Source: Hyphomicrobiales bacterium (GTDB taxonomy: Bacteria > Pseudomonadota > Alphaproteobacteria > Rhizobiales > Rhizobiaceae). From it: a stretch of 64,000 nucleotides of DNA. Position numbers and translations under genes: made by a program. Positions 43,433-52,229 of this stretch are shown one piece after another. The notes beneath the pieces are model-generated. The model ran no database searches. It was not told the DNA's origin and saw nothing but the letters and a program-made list of their open reading frames with translations. Location of the stretch: NCBI GenBank assembly GCA_900468805.1, contig UEIF01000022.1, positions 185,716 through 249,715 of the forward strand, given 5' to 3'. Numbering within the stretch: position 1 is the stretch's first letter; the number at the start of each line of letters is the position of its first letter.

Positions 43433-43672
43433 CTATCTTTGCTTCGCGCCAGCGGATTGTTCGCAGCGCTCGTTTGCTGCTCTCGAGCCAGGCGAGACTG
43501 CATTGTTTCGCTCTTGCGGCAACGAACGAGCCTGCCTTTTATCGAAGAGCATATTCGCCGAACGAACGAGCAGCCTTTCGAACTCTTCAAAGGTAACCCC
43601 ATCCGCAGCCATCATCTGCCTGATCAGCGGGTCCTGCAAAACCTCTATAATTGTCATTTCACGATGGGGCAT
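43433..43672 (-). CDS. Small conserved-looking rhizobial protein
   Basis: A 79-residue protein starting MPHREMTIIEVLQDPLIRQM. The ATG at 43672 follows a strong AGGAGAA site. The first 45 residues (DPLIRQMMAADGVTFEEFER, LLVRSANML) form a compact acidic helical pattern that I recall from short rhizobial hypothetical proteins. The C-terminal 35 residues are polar and low in structure. It is convergent with the response regulator gene (23 bp between stops). The function is unknown. Confidence 0.55.
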   Translation of the reverse strand: MPHREMTIIEVLQDPLIRQMMAADGVTFEEFERLLVRSANMLFDKRQARSLPQERNNAVSPGSRAANERCEQSAGAKQR

Positions 43673-44071
43673 AGCGTTCTCCTGCCATTTTCGGGCTGGA
43701 ATAGCCGGTGCAGGAAGCCTCGCAATGTCGAAAGAGGGACGAAACCAAGGCGTTCGGTGAAGATTTGTTGCGGTAATCGGGCGTCAGCCGCGCAGTCCTG
43801 CCACCGGGCTCAAGCCATCCAGGAGCAGCCGGCACGACAGAGTCGATCGACAGCACCGACTGGAGACGATCTGAGGCCCTGGGCGACCGGATAGCCACAC
43901 AGCAGCATCGGCTGCAAGCGACGCAACGTTTCTTAACATCATGAAATCCAAGGCAATCGCGAATCCGGATTAATGCCAACAGACGCGATCTGAAAGGACG
44001 GTGTCGACACGGCCGGCGGCGGTCTCGCCGAAACGTTGGGCTGAGGCCGAAAGAAGGACAGGGCGACAAAC
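43673..44071. other. Intergenic region upstream of the patatin-like lipoprotein
   Basis: About 400 bp. A minus-strand frame (43659-44069) is Arg/Cys-rich with no family features and no ribosome site, so I leave it out. The only clear element is the CTTAAC box at 43932-43947. The rest may hold decayed sequence. Confidence 0.5.
43932..43947 (+). promoter_or_regulatory. CTTAAC box upstream of the patatin-like lipoprotein
   Basis: On the plus strand it reads CTTAAC ATCA TGAAAT, 125 bp before the GTG at 44072. The first ten bases equal those of the site before 36045. Confidence 0.45.
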
Positions 44072-45235
44072 GTGATTCGACTGATGGCCATCTTCACGCT
44101 GGCTCTTCTGGCCGGCTGTATGGCGCCGGACCGGGTTGCTTACACGCCGAAGGCTGCGGCAAACGCCAATATTGAAGGATTCGGCGACATCCGGATCTAT
44201 GCGGATACGACACGGCTCGACGGTCCTGCGTGGCTGACAATCCCGCGGCATAAGGACGTCGACTACCTGGTCTTGTCGGGGGGCGGCGCTGCAGGCGCCT
44301 TCAGTGTGGGAGCACTGAAAGCCTGGTCGGACAGGGGAGGACGGCCGGAATTCGACATCGTAAGCGGCGTCAGCACGGGCGCGTTGATTGCGCCCTACGC
44401 CTTCCTTGGCCGGACCTACGACGATACCCTCGTCGACCTTTATACGAGCGGCGTCGCCAAGGAGCTGGTCGACGCCGATTTCCTGCCGAAAGGCCTGCTT
44501 GGACCGAGCCTGCTGAAAGAGGCGCCGCTTCGCCGGATGGTCGAACGCCATCTGACGCCGGACATATTGGCAAAAGTTGCAACCGAGCACCGCAAGGGAA
44601 GGCGCCTTTTTGTCCTGACCACCAATCTCGATTCCCAAAGAGCCGTCATCTGGAACATGGGCGCTATCGCCAATAGTGCCCGGGCCGACGCGCTGAAGCT
44701 GTTCCAAGACGTCGTCATCGCCTCGGCCAGCATCCCCGGCATATTCCCGGCCGTGCTGATCAAGGCTACTGCCGGCGGGCAGGCGTTCGAGGAAATGCAC
44801 TCGGACGGCGGTTCATCGTCCCAGGTCCTGACGATCCCCGAGGGATGGATGGTCAATCCGCAGATTAAGGCCTGGCCAAAGGGCCTGAAGCTCAACATGT
44901 ACGTCATCGTCAACAACGCCTTGATGCCGGAATTCGCGACGACGACGAACAATACTTTCGCCGTCATGGCGAGAGCGAGTTCGGCCCTCATCAAAGCACA
45001 GACACGCAGTGCGCTGGTCGCCACCTACGTCTATGCCCAGAAGAACGGCATTCGGTTCCGCGTCGCCTCTATCGATGCGCAGATTCCTTACACGATGACC
45101 GACCCGTTCAACACCGGCTACATGCGCGCCGTCTACAATCTCGGATATGCGAAAATGTCGAGCGGCAGCCTGTGGAAAGACAAGCCGATCTTTACGGATC
45201 TTGCCACCGCGCAGTCCGCGCACGCGACGCAATAG
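44072..45235 (+). CDS. Patatin-like phospholipase lipoprotein
   Basis: A 387-residue lipoprotein. The signal ends in the lipobox LLAGC (acylated Cys at about residue 16). The patatin fold has the oxyanion loop LSGGGAAGAFSVG, nucleophile Ser in GVSTGALIAP (GxSxG) and the catalytic Asp in HSDGGSS, so it should be an active lipid acyl hydrolase in the periplasm or on the outer membrane. GTG 44072 and ATG 44084 are both possible starts. The downstream lipoprotein gene is 42 bp away and shares its terminator. A CTTAAC box precedes it. Confidence 0.88.
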   Translation: MIRLMAIFTLALLAGCMAPDRVAYTPKAAANANIEGFGDIRIYADTTRLDGPAWLTIPRHKDVDYLVLSGGGAAGAFSVGALKAWSDRGGRPEFDIVSGVSTGALIAPYAFLGRTYDDTLVDLYTSGVAKELVDADFLPKGLLGPSLLKEAPLRRMVERHLTPDILAKVATEHRKGRRLFVLTTNLDSQRAVIWNMGAIANSARADALKLFQDVVIASASIPGIFPAVLIKATAGGQAFEEMHSDGGSSSQVLTIPEGWMVNPQIKAWPKGLKLNMYVIVNNALMPEFATTTNNTFAVMARASSALIKAQTRSALVATYVYAQKNGIRFRVASIDAQIPYTMTDPFNTGYMRAVYNLGYAKMSSGSLWKDKPIFTDLATAQSAHATQ

Positions 45236-45277
45236 CCACGCCAGCCCTTCCTTCCTTATCAACCACAGGAGAACCAA

Positions 45278-46159
45278 ATGTCGCATTCCGGAACTGGCCC
45301 GGCAAGCATTCGACCCCAATATGGGCGGATCGCGCCGGCTCTGTTTGCTTGCCTGTTGTCAACGGCCGTCACAGGTTGCGCCGCAGTGCCGCTCGAAGAG
45401 GCCAATACGCTGACATCCTATGATGGCCTCACATCGAACAAAGGGAAATTCACAAAGGCGAAATTCAAAGTCGATCCGGGCGATCTCGTGTCGAGCAAGA
45501 CCATATACATCGAACCGACCAGGGTTTCGCCGAACGCTGCGCTTTCGATCAAGAAACCTTCCGACCAGGACCTTGTCGCCAATGTGATCAGCCGCGCCCT
45601 CTGCGTTGGCGTCAGCGATCGTTTCCAGGTTGTCGACCGTAGGGAGAACGCCGATGTCGTCGTGCACACCACCGTCACCCGAATCATGGCGACCAGTGCC
45701 ACGGCTGCCGGTGTGTCGACCGCAACCTCGCTCGGGGCATCGTTCGTCATTCCCGTCCCGGTTCCGCGACTGCCAATAGGCCTCGGAGGCCTTGCCGTCG
45801 AAGCTGAAGCGACGACAAGGGACGGCAAGCAGGTGGGCGCCATGGTCTGGGCCAAGGGCGCCAACGCCATCACCACGAGTGCGCGTGTTTCGCAGATCGG
45901 CGATGCCTACTCACTCGCCTCGAGCTTCGGGAGCGATTTCTCAAAGATGCTTGTCACCGGCAAGACGCCGTATAAGGGGCTGCCGAAAATCCCATCTGCT
46001 CAGAAAATCAAGTCGGGCCTCGGCGGGAGACCAAAATATCCGGCTTGCGAACGGTTCGGCCGGTCGCCCGGCCTGAAGGATTTCGCGGGTTCGCAAATTG
46101 GCCTGCCTCCGTCCTGGACGGACAAACGACCGACGGTCGTGGGCCAATGGTCGCCATGA
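45278..46159 (+). CDS. DUF3313-family lipoprotein
   Basis: A 293-residue predicted lipoprotein with a long N-terminal region before the signal (FACLLSTAVTGCAA, acylated Cys at about residue 35). KTIYIEPTRVSPNAALSIKK and DRFQVVDRRENADVVVHTTV fit the DUF3313 family, which has no known role. The central Gly/Val-rich segment SATAAGVSTATSLGASFVIP may insert in or lie against a membrane. The ATG at 45278 follows AGGAGAA. It is translated with the patatin-like gene and followed by a strong terminator. Confidence 0.8.
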   Translation: MSHSGTGPASIRPQYGRIAPALFACLLSTAVTGCAAVPLEEANTLTSYDGLTSNKGKFTKAKFKVDPGDLVSSKTIYIEPTRVSPNAALSIKKPSDQDLVANVISRALCVGVSDRFQVVDRRENADVVVHTTVTRIMATSATAAGVSTATSLGASFVIPVPVPRLPIGLGGLAVEAEATTRDGKQVGAMVWAKGANAITTSARVSQIGDAYSLASSFGSDFSKMLVTGKTPYKGLPKIPSAQKIKSGLGGRPKYPACERFGRSPGLKDFAGSQIGLPPSWTDKRPTVVGQWSP

Positions 46160-46475
46160 CAAAGATGGCCGGCGACTGATGCATCGACCGTTTGATGTGC
46201 CACGCAGGCTCCGTTTGAATTCGCTATGATCCGCTACCGCCGACATCTTGGATGTCGGCGGTTTTGGCCGTGACTAGCCAATGCCTGATCCTTCCTGGTG
46301 CGTGCACCGTCGCCTGCAGTGCAGGTGCTAGGTTGGGAACTCCTCGACAATCTATGGGTGGGCGATGCTGATCGGCAGCATCCGTGAGACGGTGTCTGAC
46401 CAGCCGGCATGGTTTTCTATGCGCGAGCTTCGATGCGTCTCTTCGTGATAGCGGCTCGGACGGATCCGATGCTTT
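46160..46475. other. Convergent intergenic region
   Basis: About 316 bp between the stops of the DUF3313 and RND genes. It holds the terminator at 46237-46265. The remaining sequence shows no gene on either strand that I can support. Confidence 0.6.
46237..46265 (+). terminator. Rho-independent terminator of the lipoprotein operon
   Basis: CCGCCGACATC, loop TTG, GATGTCGGCGG and TTTT: a perfect 11-bp stem with a three-base loop and a T run, 78 bp after the DUF3313 stop. Confidence 0.85.
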
Positions 46476-49400
46476 CTACTCGCCGCATGCCGGCAAATCC
46501 CGGCTTTGCTTTGCGCCGGCAATCCGCCTGAGGACGTGGAGAAAATCGTCGACGAAGGTGAAGATGATGGGAATGACCACGAGACTGAGGACAGTTGAGG
46601 TCAACAGGCCGCCGATGACGACGATTGCCATCGGCTGGCGAAAGCTCGCGTCGCCGCCACTGAGGCTGAGCGCCACCGGAAGCATGCCGCATGCCATCGC
46701 AATCGTCGTCATGACGATGGGACGAGCGCGCTTATGGCACGCATCGACAAGCGCGTCGAAGCGCCGGAGGCCGGCACGTCGTGACATGATTGCGTATTCG
46801 ACCAGCAGGATGGAGTTTTTTGTCACTACCCCCATCAGCATCAGGAGACCGATGACAACCGGCATGGAGAAGCTGGTACCGGTCAATACGAGCGGAAGCA
46901 GGGCACCGCCGAGCGATAGCGGAAGCGCCGCCAGGATCGTCAAAGGTTGGAGAAAGTCATGGAAGAGCAGGACCAGAACCGCATAGATGCAGAACACGCC
47001 GATTGCCATGGCAAGGCCGAAACTTTCGAAGAGTTCGGAACTGCGTTGCAGTTCGCCCTGCTCGACAAGCCTGACATCGGCGGGAAGGTTGCGCAGCGCC
47101 GGCATCGCCTGGGCCGCGCGATAGACGTCGCCGAGGATGCGGCCATTGAGCTCGATCGAGATTGTGACGTTGCGGGATCGGTCGAGCCGGCTGATCTCCG
47201 ACGGGCTCGCGCCGATACGGATATCGGCGATCGAGCCGAGGTCGACGCTGCCCTTGCTGCCGGCGACCCGGAGATTGGCGATGTCGTCGAGCGTCGTTCG
47301 ATTGGCCGGATCAAAGCGCACTCTGATGGCGAGTTGGCGTTGCGGCAGGTTAAGTTTGGCAAGGGAGGAGGAATAGTCGCCGCTGGTAGCCACCCGGACC
47401 GTCTCGGAGATTGATTCTGTAGTCACACCGAGAGCTGCAGCGCGATCGAGATCGGGAACGACCTGGATTTCCGGGGCCTGCAGCGAGGCACTGGACGTTA
47501 CGGCGCCGATACCCGGCAGGGTCCGCAACTGTTCCTCCAGCGCGCTGGCCGCCTTGTCGAGTGCGCCGGGATCGTCACTGGCAAGCGTAATATCAAGCCT
47601 GGTGCCATTGCCGCCCGAGCCAATCTCGATCCGCGCGCCGGGCAGAACGTCGAGCGCCTGTCGGATATCGTTTTCGATGTCGAGCTGCCTGCGCTCCCGT
47701 TCGTCGATTGTCTTCAAGCTGACGACAAGGGAGGCCGTTGCCGTATCGACCGTTGTGGAGGAATCCAGAAGGTCGCTCGATGAGACGCTTCCGACGGCGG
47801 TGAAGACATGTGTCACGTCCGGCAGGCGGGAAACGATATCGGCGGCGCGCCGTGCGATCATATCCGTCTGCTCGATCGTCGTGCCAGGCTGCAACGTCAT
47901 TGTAACCTGCGTCTGTGCGTCGTCCGACGGCGGCAGGAAGCCCGAACTGAGCAGCGGGATCATCGCCAGCGAGAGGCCGAGAAAAAGCAGGACGCCGATC
48001 ACGGTCGGTATGCGGTGCCGCAGGCACGTTTTGACGACGGCGATATAGGCGCGCATGATCCTCCCATCCTTGGCTTTGACGGGATGTCTCTTCATCATGG
48101 AAGCGGCCATCATCGGCGTCAAAAGGCGCGCAACCAGCAGTGAGGCGAGAACGGCAACTGCCCCGGTAACCCCGAACTGCCGGAAGATCAGGCCCGGAAT
48201 ACCGCTCATGAAAGCGGTCGGCAGGAAGACTGCGACGAGCGTCAGGGTCGTGGCGACGACGGCAAGGCCGATCTCGTCGGCCGCTTCGAGTGCGGCCTGC
48301 TTTGCCGGCTTGCCCATCTGCAGGTGGCGCGCAATGTTTTCGATCTCGACGATCGCATCGTCAACGAGGATGCCCACCGCAAGCGAGAGCGCGAGCAGCG
48401 TGATAGTGTTGAGACTGAAATCGGCCAGATACATGACAAGGAAGGTCGGGATGACCGACAGAGGCAGCGCCACTGCGGACAGGAGTGTCGCCCGCCAGTC
48501 GCGCAGGAACAGCCAGACCACGACAACCGCGAGGATGCCGCCTTCGAAGAGCATGTGCATCGATCCGTCGTAATTTTCGACGATTGGCGCCACCGCGCTG
48601 TAGGCTTCGACGATTTCGACATCGGGATTGGCTCTGGCGAAGCCCTTCATCGCCGTGTCGATCGCCGCGGCAACGGCCGTATCGGAAAAGCCGTTCGAGC
48701 GTTTGACCTGAACGGCGATGACCGGCTCGCCATCGAGATAGGCAATCGACGAGCGATCGGCGAAGCTGTCTGTCACAGTGCCGATTTCGTCGAGCCGCAC
48801 GAGCGTTCCGTTCGGAAGCGGGATAGCAACCTCCTTCAACTCTTCGATAGAGGAAACCGCTCCGAGTGTCCTGACCGCCTGTTTACCGCCTCCGATCTCC
48901 GCCCGCCCGCCCGACGCGTCGGACTGCACGGATCTCAGCTGCGAAGAGATGGTCGCCGCACCGATGTTGAGCGCGCTCATGAGTTGCGGGTCGAGGTCTA
49001 CATGGACTTCACGGTCGATGCCGCCGACGCGGTTGACACTTCCGACGCCCGCAACGGCGAGCAGTGCCTTCGTCACGGCGTTGTCGACGAACCAGGAAAG
49101 CTCTGTCTGGTCGAGCTTTGTGGAACGCACGGCATAGGTAATGAGTGTCGACCCTTGGACCGTGTCCCTCGTAACACTCGGCGCCTGCATGGCAGGGGGA
49201 AGTTCTCGGCCCGCCATGTCGACCGCGTTGCGTACTTCATTCAGTGCTTCCTCCCCGTTCTTGCCGAGCTGAAACGACACATTGATCACGACAGTCCCGT
49301 CCGTGATCGTCGTCGAGATGTGGTCGAGGAGGCTCAGCGAGGCAAGTTTGTCCTCTATCTTGCGGGCGACGTCAGTTTCGAGTTGAGCCGGGGCCGCGCC

Positions 49401-49556
49401 CTCAAGCGTGGCGTTGATCTGAATGGTTGGAAGAACCATGTCGGGAAAATTCTGCACCGACAGCCGGTCGAAGGCGATCAGGCCGCTCGCGGTCAGCAGG
49501 ATGAACAGAAGGACGGCAGGGACCGGGTTTCGGATCGACCAGGCGGAGAAATTCAT
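46476..49556 (-). CDS. RND-family efflux transporter (AcrB/HAE1 type)
   Basis: A 1026-residue inner-membrane proton-driven exporter. The N-terminus NFSAWSIRNPVPAVLLFILL is the first membrane segment. LAVGILVDDAIVEIENIARH carries the paired Asp of TM4, and VTKNSILLVEYAI the TM10 Lys. The two periplasmic loops (about residues 40-330 and 560-860) fit the duplicated RND fold. It is made with the adaptor upstream (four-base overlap, ATGA). No outer-membrane channel gene is nearby, so a TolC homologue elsewhere must complete the pump. The substrate is not predictable. Confidence 0.93.
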   Translation of the reverse strand: MNFSAWSIRNPVPAVLLFILLTASGLIAFDRLSVQNFPDMVLPTIQINATLEGAAPAQLETDVARKIEDKLASLSLLDHISTTITDGTVVINVSFQLGKNGEEALNEVRNAVDMAGRELPPAMQAPSVTRDTVQGSTLITYAVRSTKLDQTELSWFVDNAVTKALLAVAGVGSVNRVGGIDREVHVDLDPQLMSALNIGAATISSQLRSVQSDASGGRAEIGGGKQAVRTLGAVSSIEELKEVAIPLPNGTLVRLDEIGTVTDSFADRSSIAYLDGEPVIAVQVKRSNGFSDTAVAAAIDTAMKGFARANPDVEIVEAYSAVAPIVENYDGSMHMLFEGGILAVVVVWLFLRDWRATLLSAVALPLSVIPTFLVMYLADFSLNTITLLALSLAVGILVDDAIVEIENIARHLQMGKPAKQAALEAADEIGLAVVATTLTLVAVFLPTAFMSGIPGLIFRQFGVTGAVAVLASLLVARLLTPMMAASMMKRHPVKAKDGRIMRAYIAVVKTCLRHRIPTVIGVLLFLGLSLAMIPLLSSGFLPPSDDAQTQVTMTLQPGTTIEQTDMIARRAADIVSRLPDVTHVFTAVGSVSSSDLLDSSTTVDTATASLVVSLKTIDERERRQLDIENDIRQALDVLPGARIEIGSGGNGTRLDITLASDDPGALDKAASALEEQLRTLPGIGAVTSSASLQAPEIQVVPDLDRAAALGVTTESISETVRVATSGDYSSSLAKLNLPQRQLAIRVRFDPANRTTLDDIANLRVAGSKGSVDLGSIADIRIGASPSEISRLDRSRNVTISIELNGRILGDVYRAAQAMPALRNLPADVRLVEQGELQRSSELFESFGLAMAIGVFCIYAVLVLLFHDFLQPLTILAALPLSLGGALLPLVLTGTSFSMPVVIGLLMLMGVVTKNSILLVEYAIMSRRAGLRRFDALVDACHKRARPIVMTTIAMACGMLPVALSLSGGDASFRQPMAIVVIGGLLTSTVLSLVVIPIIFTFVDDFLHVLRRIAGAKQSRDLPACGE

Positions 49557-50908
49557 CGTGCAGCTCCTTCCAAACGTACGAGTGCCCCGTCCGACAGGAA
49601 GGCGCCGCCCGTCGTCACGACCCGGGCTGAACGATCAAGCCCGGAAAGGATCTCCACCTCGCCGAAATTGCGGCGACCGATTTCGACGCGGACGCGCGTG
49701 ACGCGCTCTTTCCCATCCAATGTGAAGACGTAGCTGATGCCATCGCGTGCAACCAGAGCGGTGTCAGGCACGGTCAGAGCGGGTTCGGTCCCAAGTTCGA
49801 TGTGCCCCGTTGCATAAAGGCCGATGGGCGCATGCGCCTCTGCTGGCAGCGAAACGTAGACGAGCGCCCGGCCTGTATCGGTACTGACCGTTGGCGCGAC
49901 GAGCCGAACTATTCCCTTGATCTGCTGGCCGCCCGGATCAAAAATCGTCACTGCCAGCCCTTCCTTGATGAGGGGGCGGTAACGCGCCGAAACCTCGGCC
50001 TGCCATTCGACGCGCTGCTGGCGCACAAGGCGAAATAGCTCCGTGCCTGATGCGACGACGGCGCCGAGCTGGGCGGAGCGGGACGTGATCAGCCCGTCGT
50101 CGACAGCAACGATGGTGGTTTGGGAGAGCTTGATCCTTTGACTTTCCAGCGATGCCTTGGCGGAATCGACGCCGGCGAGCGCTGTTTGCTCAGCGATCAG
50201 GTATTCGTTGGTCTTCTCGTCCGAAAGAACACCGCTTCCCTGCATTTTGCGGGCGCGCTCGGCATTGGTTTCCGCCTTGGTGAGGTCGGCCTTGGCTGTC
50301 GCCAAGGCCGCTTCCTCCTTGCGCAGTTCAGCGCGGACGGTCTCATCGGAAAGCAGCGCGAGAGGCTGGCCCTTCTTGACGACCGATCCGACATCGACGA
50401 GCACATCCGTTATGCGCAGGCCGCTGACTTCCGCAGCACTGATAGCCTCGTTCCAGGGTTTCAGCCAGCCGTTGGCGGGCACCGTTTCGGACCATTGTCG
50501 TTCGACAGGCTTTGCCGTAGCAACGGTGAGCGCTGCGCCATCGGTCTGTTGCGAGAGCGCCGGCCTTCCCGGGCAGACAACCGCCACCCCGAGCGTAAGG
50601 AAAAGCAGCAGGAAGGAAAGTTGACAGTTGAGAAGGCTCGCGCCGTTCGCCCGCGAGTTCCACTCCAGCTCGATGAGCGTGTTCCGGTAAAGTCGCGGCG
50701 CGAGGGCGGCCTGGGCTTGGCCTGGCTGGCGACAGGCGCAGTGCCCCAGATAACAGTCTTCGCTGGTGTGGCCAACGGATTGGCAGCGATCAGCCGGCCT
50801 TACGGCTGCATCACCTTCTGCACATGTCTTGCCGGCCGGATCGACTTTTGGGCAGGCTCTGAGGAGGCGCTCGATTTTCGGATAGGCTAGTTTCACCGCT
50901 ATGTTCAC
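49553..50908 (-). CDS. RND efflux adaptor (membrane fusion) protein, start uncertain
   Basis: A periplasmic adaptor linking the RND pump to an outer-membrane channel. The barrel-sandwich motif is ITDVLVDVGSVVKKGQPLAL, followed by a helical hairpin (RKEEAALATAKADLTKAETN) and the matching half VVASGTELFRLV. The GTG start at 50908 gives 451 residues, but the first 90 (rich in Cys, Arg and Ala) look non-coding, and a signal-like segment LLNCQLSFLLLFLTLGVAVV only begins there. A later non-ATG start near 50660 or an N-terminal frameshift is likely. A CTTAAT-N4-CTTAAT box lies 70 bp before the GTG. Confidence 0.8.
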   Translation of the reverse strand: MNIAVKLAYPKIERLLRACPKVDPAGKTCAEGDAAVRPADRCQSVGHTSEDCYLGHCACRQPGQAQAALAPRLYRNTLIELEWNSRANGASLLNCQLSFLLLFLTLGVAVVCPGRPALSQQTDGAALTVATAKPVERQWSETVPANGWLKPWNEAISAAEVSGLRITDVLVDVGSVVKKGQPLALLSDETVRAELRKEEAALATAKADLTKAETNAERARKMQGSGVLSDEKTNEYLIAEQTALAGVDSAKASLESQRIKLSQTTIVAVDDGLITSRSAQLGAVVASGTELFRLVRQQRVEWQAEVSARYRPLIKEGLAVTIFDPGGQQIKGIVRLVAPTVSTDTGRALVYVSLPAEAHAPIGLYATGHIELGTEPALTVPDTALVARDGISYVFTLDGKERVTRVRVEIGRRNFGEVEILSGLDRSARVVTTGGAFLSDGALVRLEGAAR

Positions 50909-51247
50909 AGTCCCGTTCTTCCTGCACGGGATCTATCGGATCGACTATGCCGTGCGGTCAAAGTTCGGCAAAGATCGATTAAGATAGATTAAGTCCGCGG
51001 GTCAGGGCCGCGCCGCCTTTACGTCTCTCGACGCATAGAGGAAGCTGGAAGCGTAATGTTCCTGTCAAGAATTGTATTGATGGTTGCTGTAAGCCAACAT
51101 GGTGGCTGAGGGGCAGATGCGCGGACTGTTCGCGACACTACCAACAGCTACAGCTCCCGAGCAAACAGTAGCAGCTCACGACGAAACATCATGACGTCAA
51201 GATTTTTCGCGCTGTTCTGCGGGACATTCGATGCGCTGGTCAGGTCC
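50909..51247. other. Intergenic region between the adaptor and SorC genes
   Basis: About 339 bp. It contains the CTTAAT direct repeat at 50978-50993 and otherwise no open frame or repeat I can support. Confidence 0.5.
50978..50993 (-). promoter_or_regulatory. CTTAAT-N4-CTTAAT direct repeat upstream of the RND operon
   Basis: On the minus strand it reads CTTAAT CTAT CTTAAT: two identical hexamers exactly 10 bp apart, 70 bp before the adaptor GTG. It is the most perfect direct repeat in the set. Confidence 0.55.
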
Positions 51248-52201
51248 CTATGTGTCGATCAATCGTTGAGCGGTAAACTTGTCCGTTACCAGCATGTCTA
51301 TGACGCCAACACGCAGGGCACCTGAGATCGCTGCCGTCTTCTTCGAGCCGCCGGCCAGCGCGATGACCCGATCCACCCGTGCAAGGTCCTCAAGTGGAAG
51401 GCCGATGACCCTCTCATCCAGCGGCGTCTTCACCGGTTTGCCGTCCTTGTCGAAGAAACGCAGCGAAATGTCGCCGACGGCGCCGGCCTCGGCAAGATCG
51501 GCGAGTTCCCGCGATGAAAAGATGTTGCCGGAGCGGGCAAGCAATTCGGACGGTTCCACCGCGCCGATGCCAACGATGGCGAGCGTGATGCTGCCGAACA
51601 GATCCATGGTCTCACGAACGAAGGGATCTGACTGCATCAGGAGCTTGGCTTCCCTCGATGTCGTCACGCCCTGGACGGGAAGCAGTTTGGGTTCGGCCCC
51701 GGTCAGCCGGGCGAGACGGGTGGTGAGCTGCGTGGCGTGCGTCTGCACGGAAGGGTCGCCCATGCCCCCGAGGGTCTGGACAACGTATTTTACCTGGGCG
51801 CTCTTTTGCGGATGGATGTTTTCGACCATCTTGAAGATCGTCTGGCTCCAGCTCGACACCCCGACGATCTCGCCAGGCGAAAGTGTGATCTCCAGAAGAT
51901 GGGCTGCCGCTTCACCGATCCGGGCCATGACGGCGCCGTCCCGGTCCTCGCTGCACTCGACGACAATTGCTTCAGGAAGGCCGAACTTTTGTCGCAGCGC
52001 GCCCTCGAGCTCGCTATAGGTGCCGACCGGCGGGATGACGCTGGTGCGAACGATGTCCTCGGCCTCCGCCCTCTTCAGCATTCGCGAGACCGTCGCCTGG
52101 GATAGTCGCAAATGCTGTGCGATCTCCGCCTGCCGCCGCCCTTCGATGTGGTACATCTGGGCGACCCTGGAAATCAGGCGGAGTTCGTTGAGGCGGGACA
52201 T
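51248..52201 (-). CDS. SorC-family sugar-binding transcriptional regulator
   Basis: A 317-residue regulator with an N-terminal helix-turn-helix (RRQAEIAQHLRLSQATVSRM, residues about 22-41) and a C-terminal SorC sugar-sensing domain (LSPGEIVGVSSWSQTIFKMV; TLAIVGIGAVEPSELL; VIALAGGSKKTAAISGAL). It is the last gene of the minus-strand set with the kinase and transketolase genes. The 13-bp site TGAATAATAATTC lies 16 bp before its ATG, so it is probably autoregulated and controls both divergent operons. The effector should be a sugar phosphate or sugar. Confidence 0.9.
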   Translation of the reverse strand: MSRLNELRLISRVAQMYHIEGRRQAEIAQHLRLSQATVSRMLKRAEAEDIVRTSVIPPVGTYSELEGALRQKFGLPEAIVVECSEDRDGAVMARIGEAAAHLLEITLSPGEIVGVSSWSQTIFKMVENIHPQKSAQVKYVVQTLGGMGDPSVQTHATQLTTRLARLTGAEPKLLPVQGVTTSREAKLLMQSDPFVRETMDLFGSITLAIVGIGAVEPSELLARSGNIFSSRELADLAEAGAVGDISLRFFDKDGKPVKTPLDERVIGLPLEDLARVDRVIALAGGSKKTAAISGALRVGVIDMLVTDKFTAQRLIDT

Positions 52202-52216
52202 GGGCTATACCGGCTT

Positions 52217-52229
52217 GAATTATTATTCA
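52217..52229 (-). promoter_or_regulatory. TGAATAATAATTC operator before the SorC gene
   Basis: On the minus strand it reads TGAATAATAATTC, matching TGAATATTTATTC at 55673-55685 at 11 of 13 positions. It overlaps the stop codon of the kinase gene and ends 16 bp before the SorC ATG. Confidence 0.55.

Noticed and set aside
43659..44069. 136-residue minus-strand open frame
   Set aside because: Arg/Cys/Ser-rich and overlapping both the small gene at 43433-43672 and the CTTAAC box. No evidence of coding.
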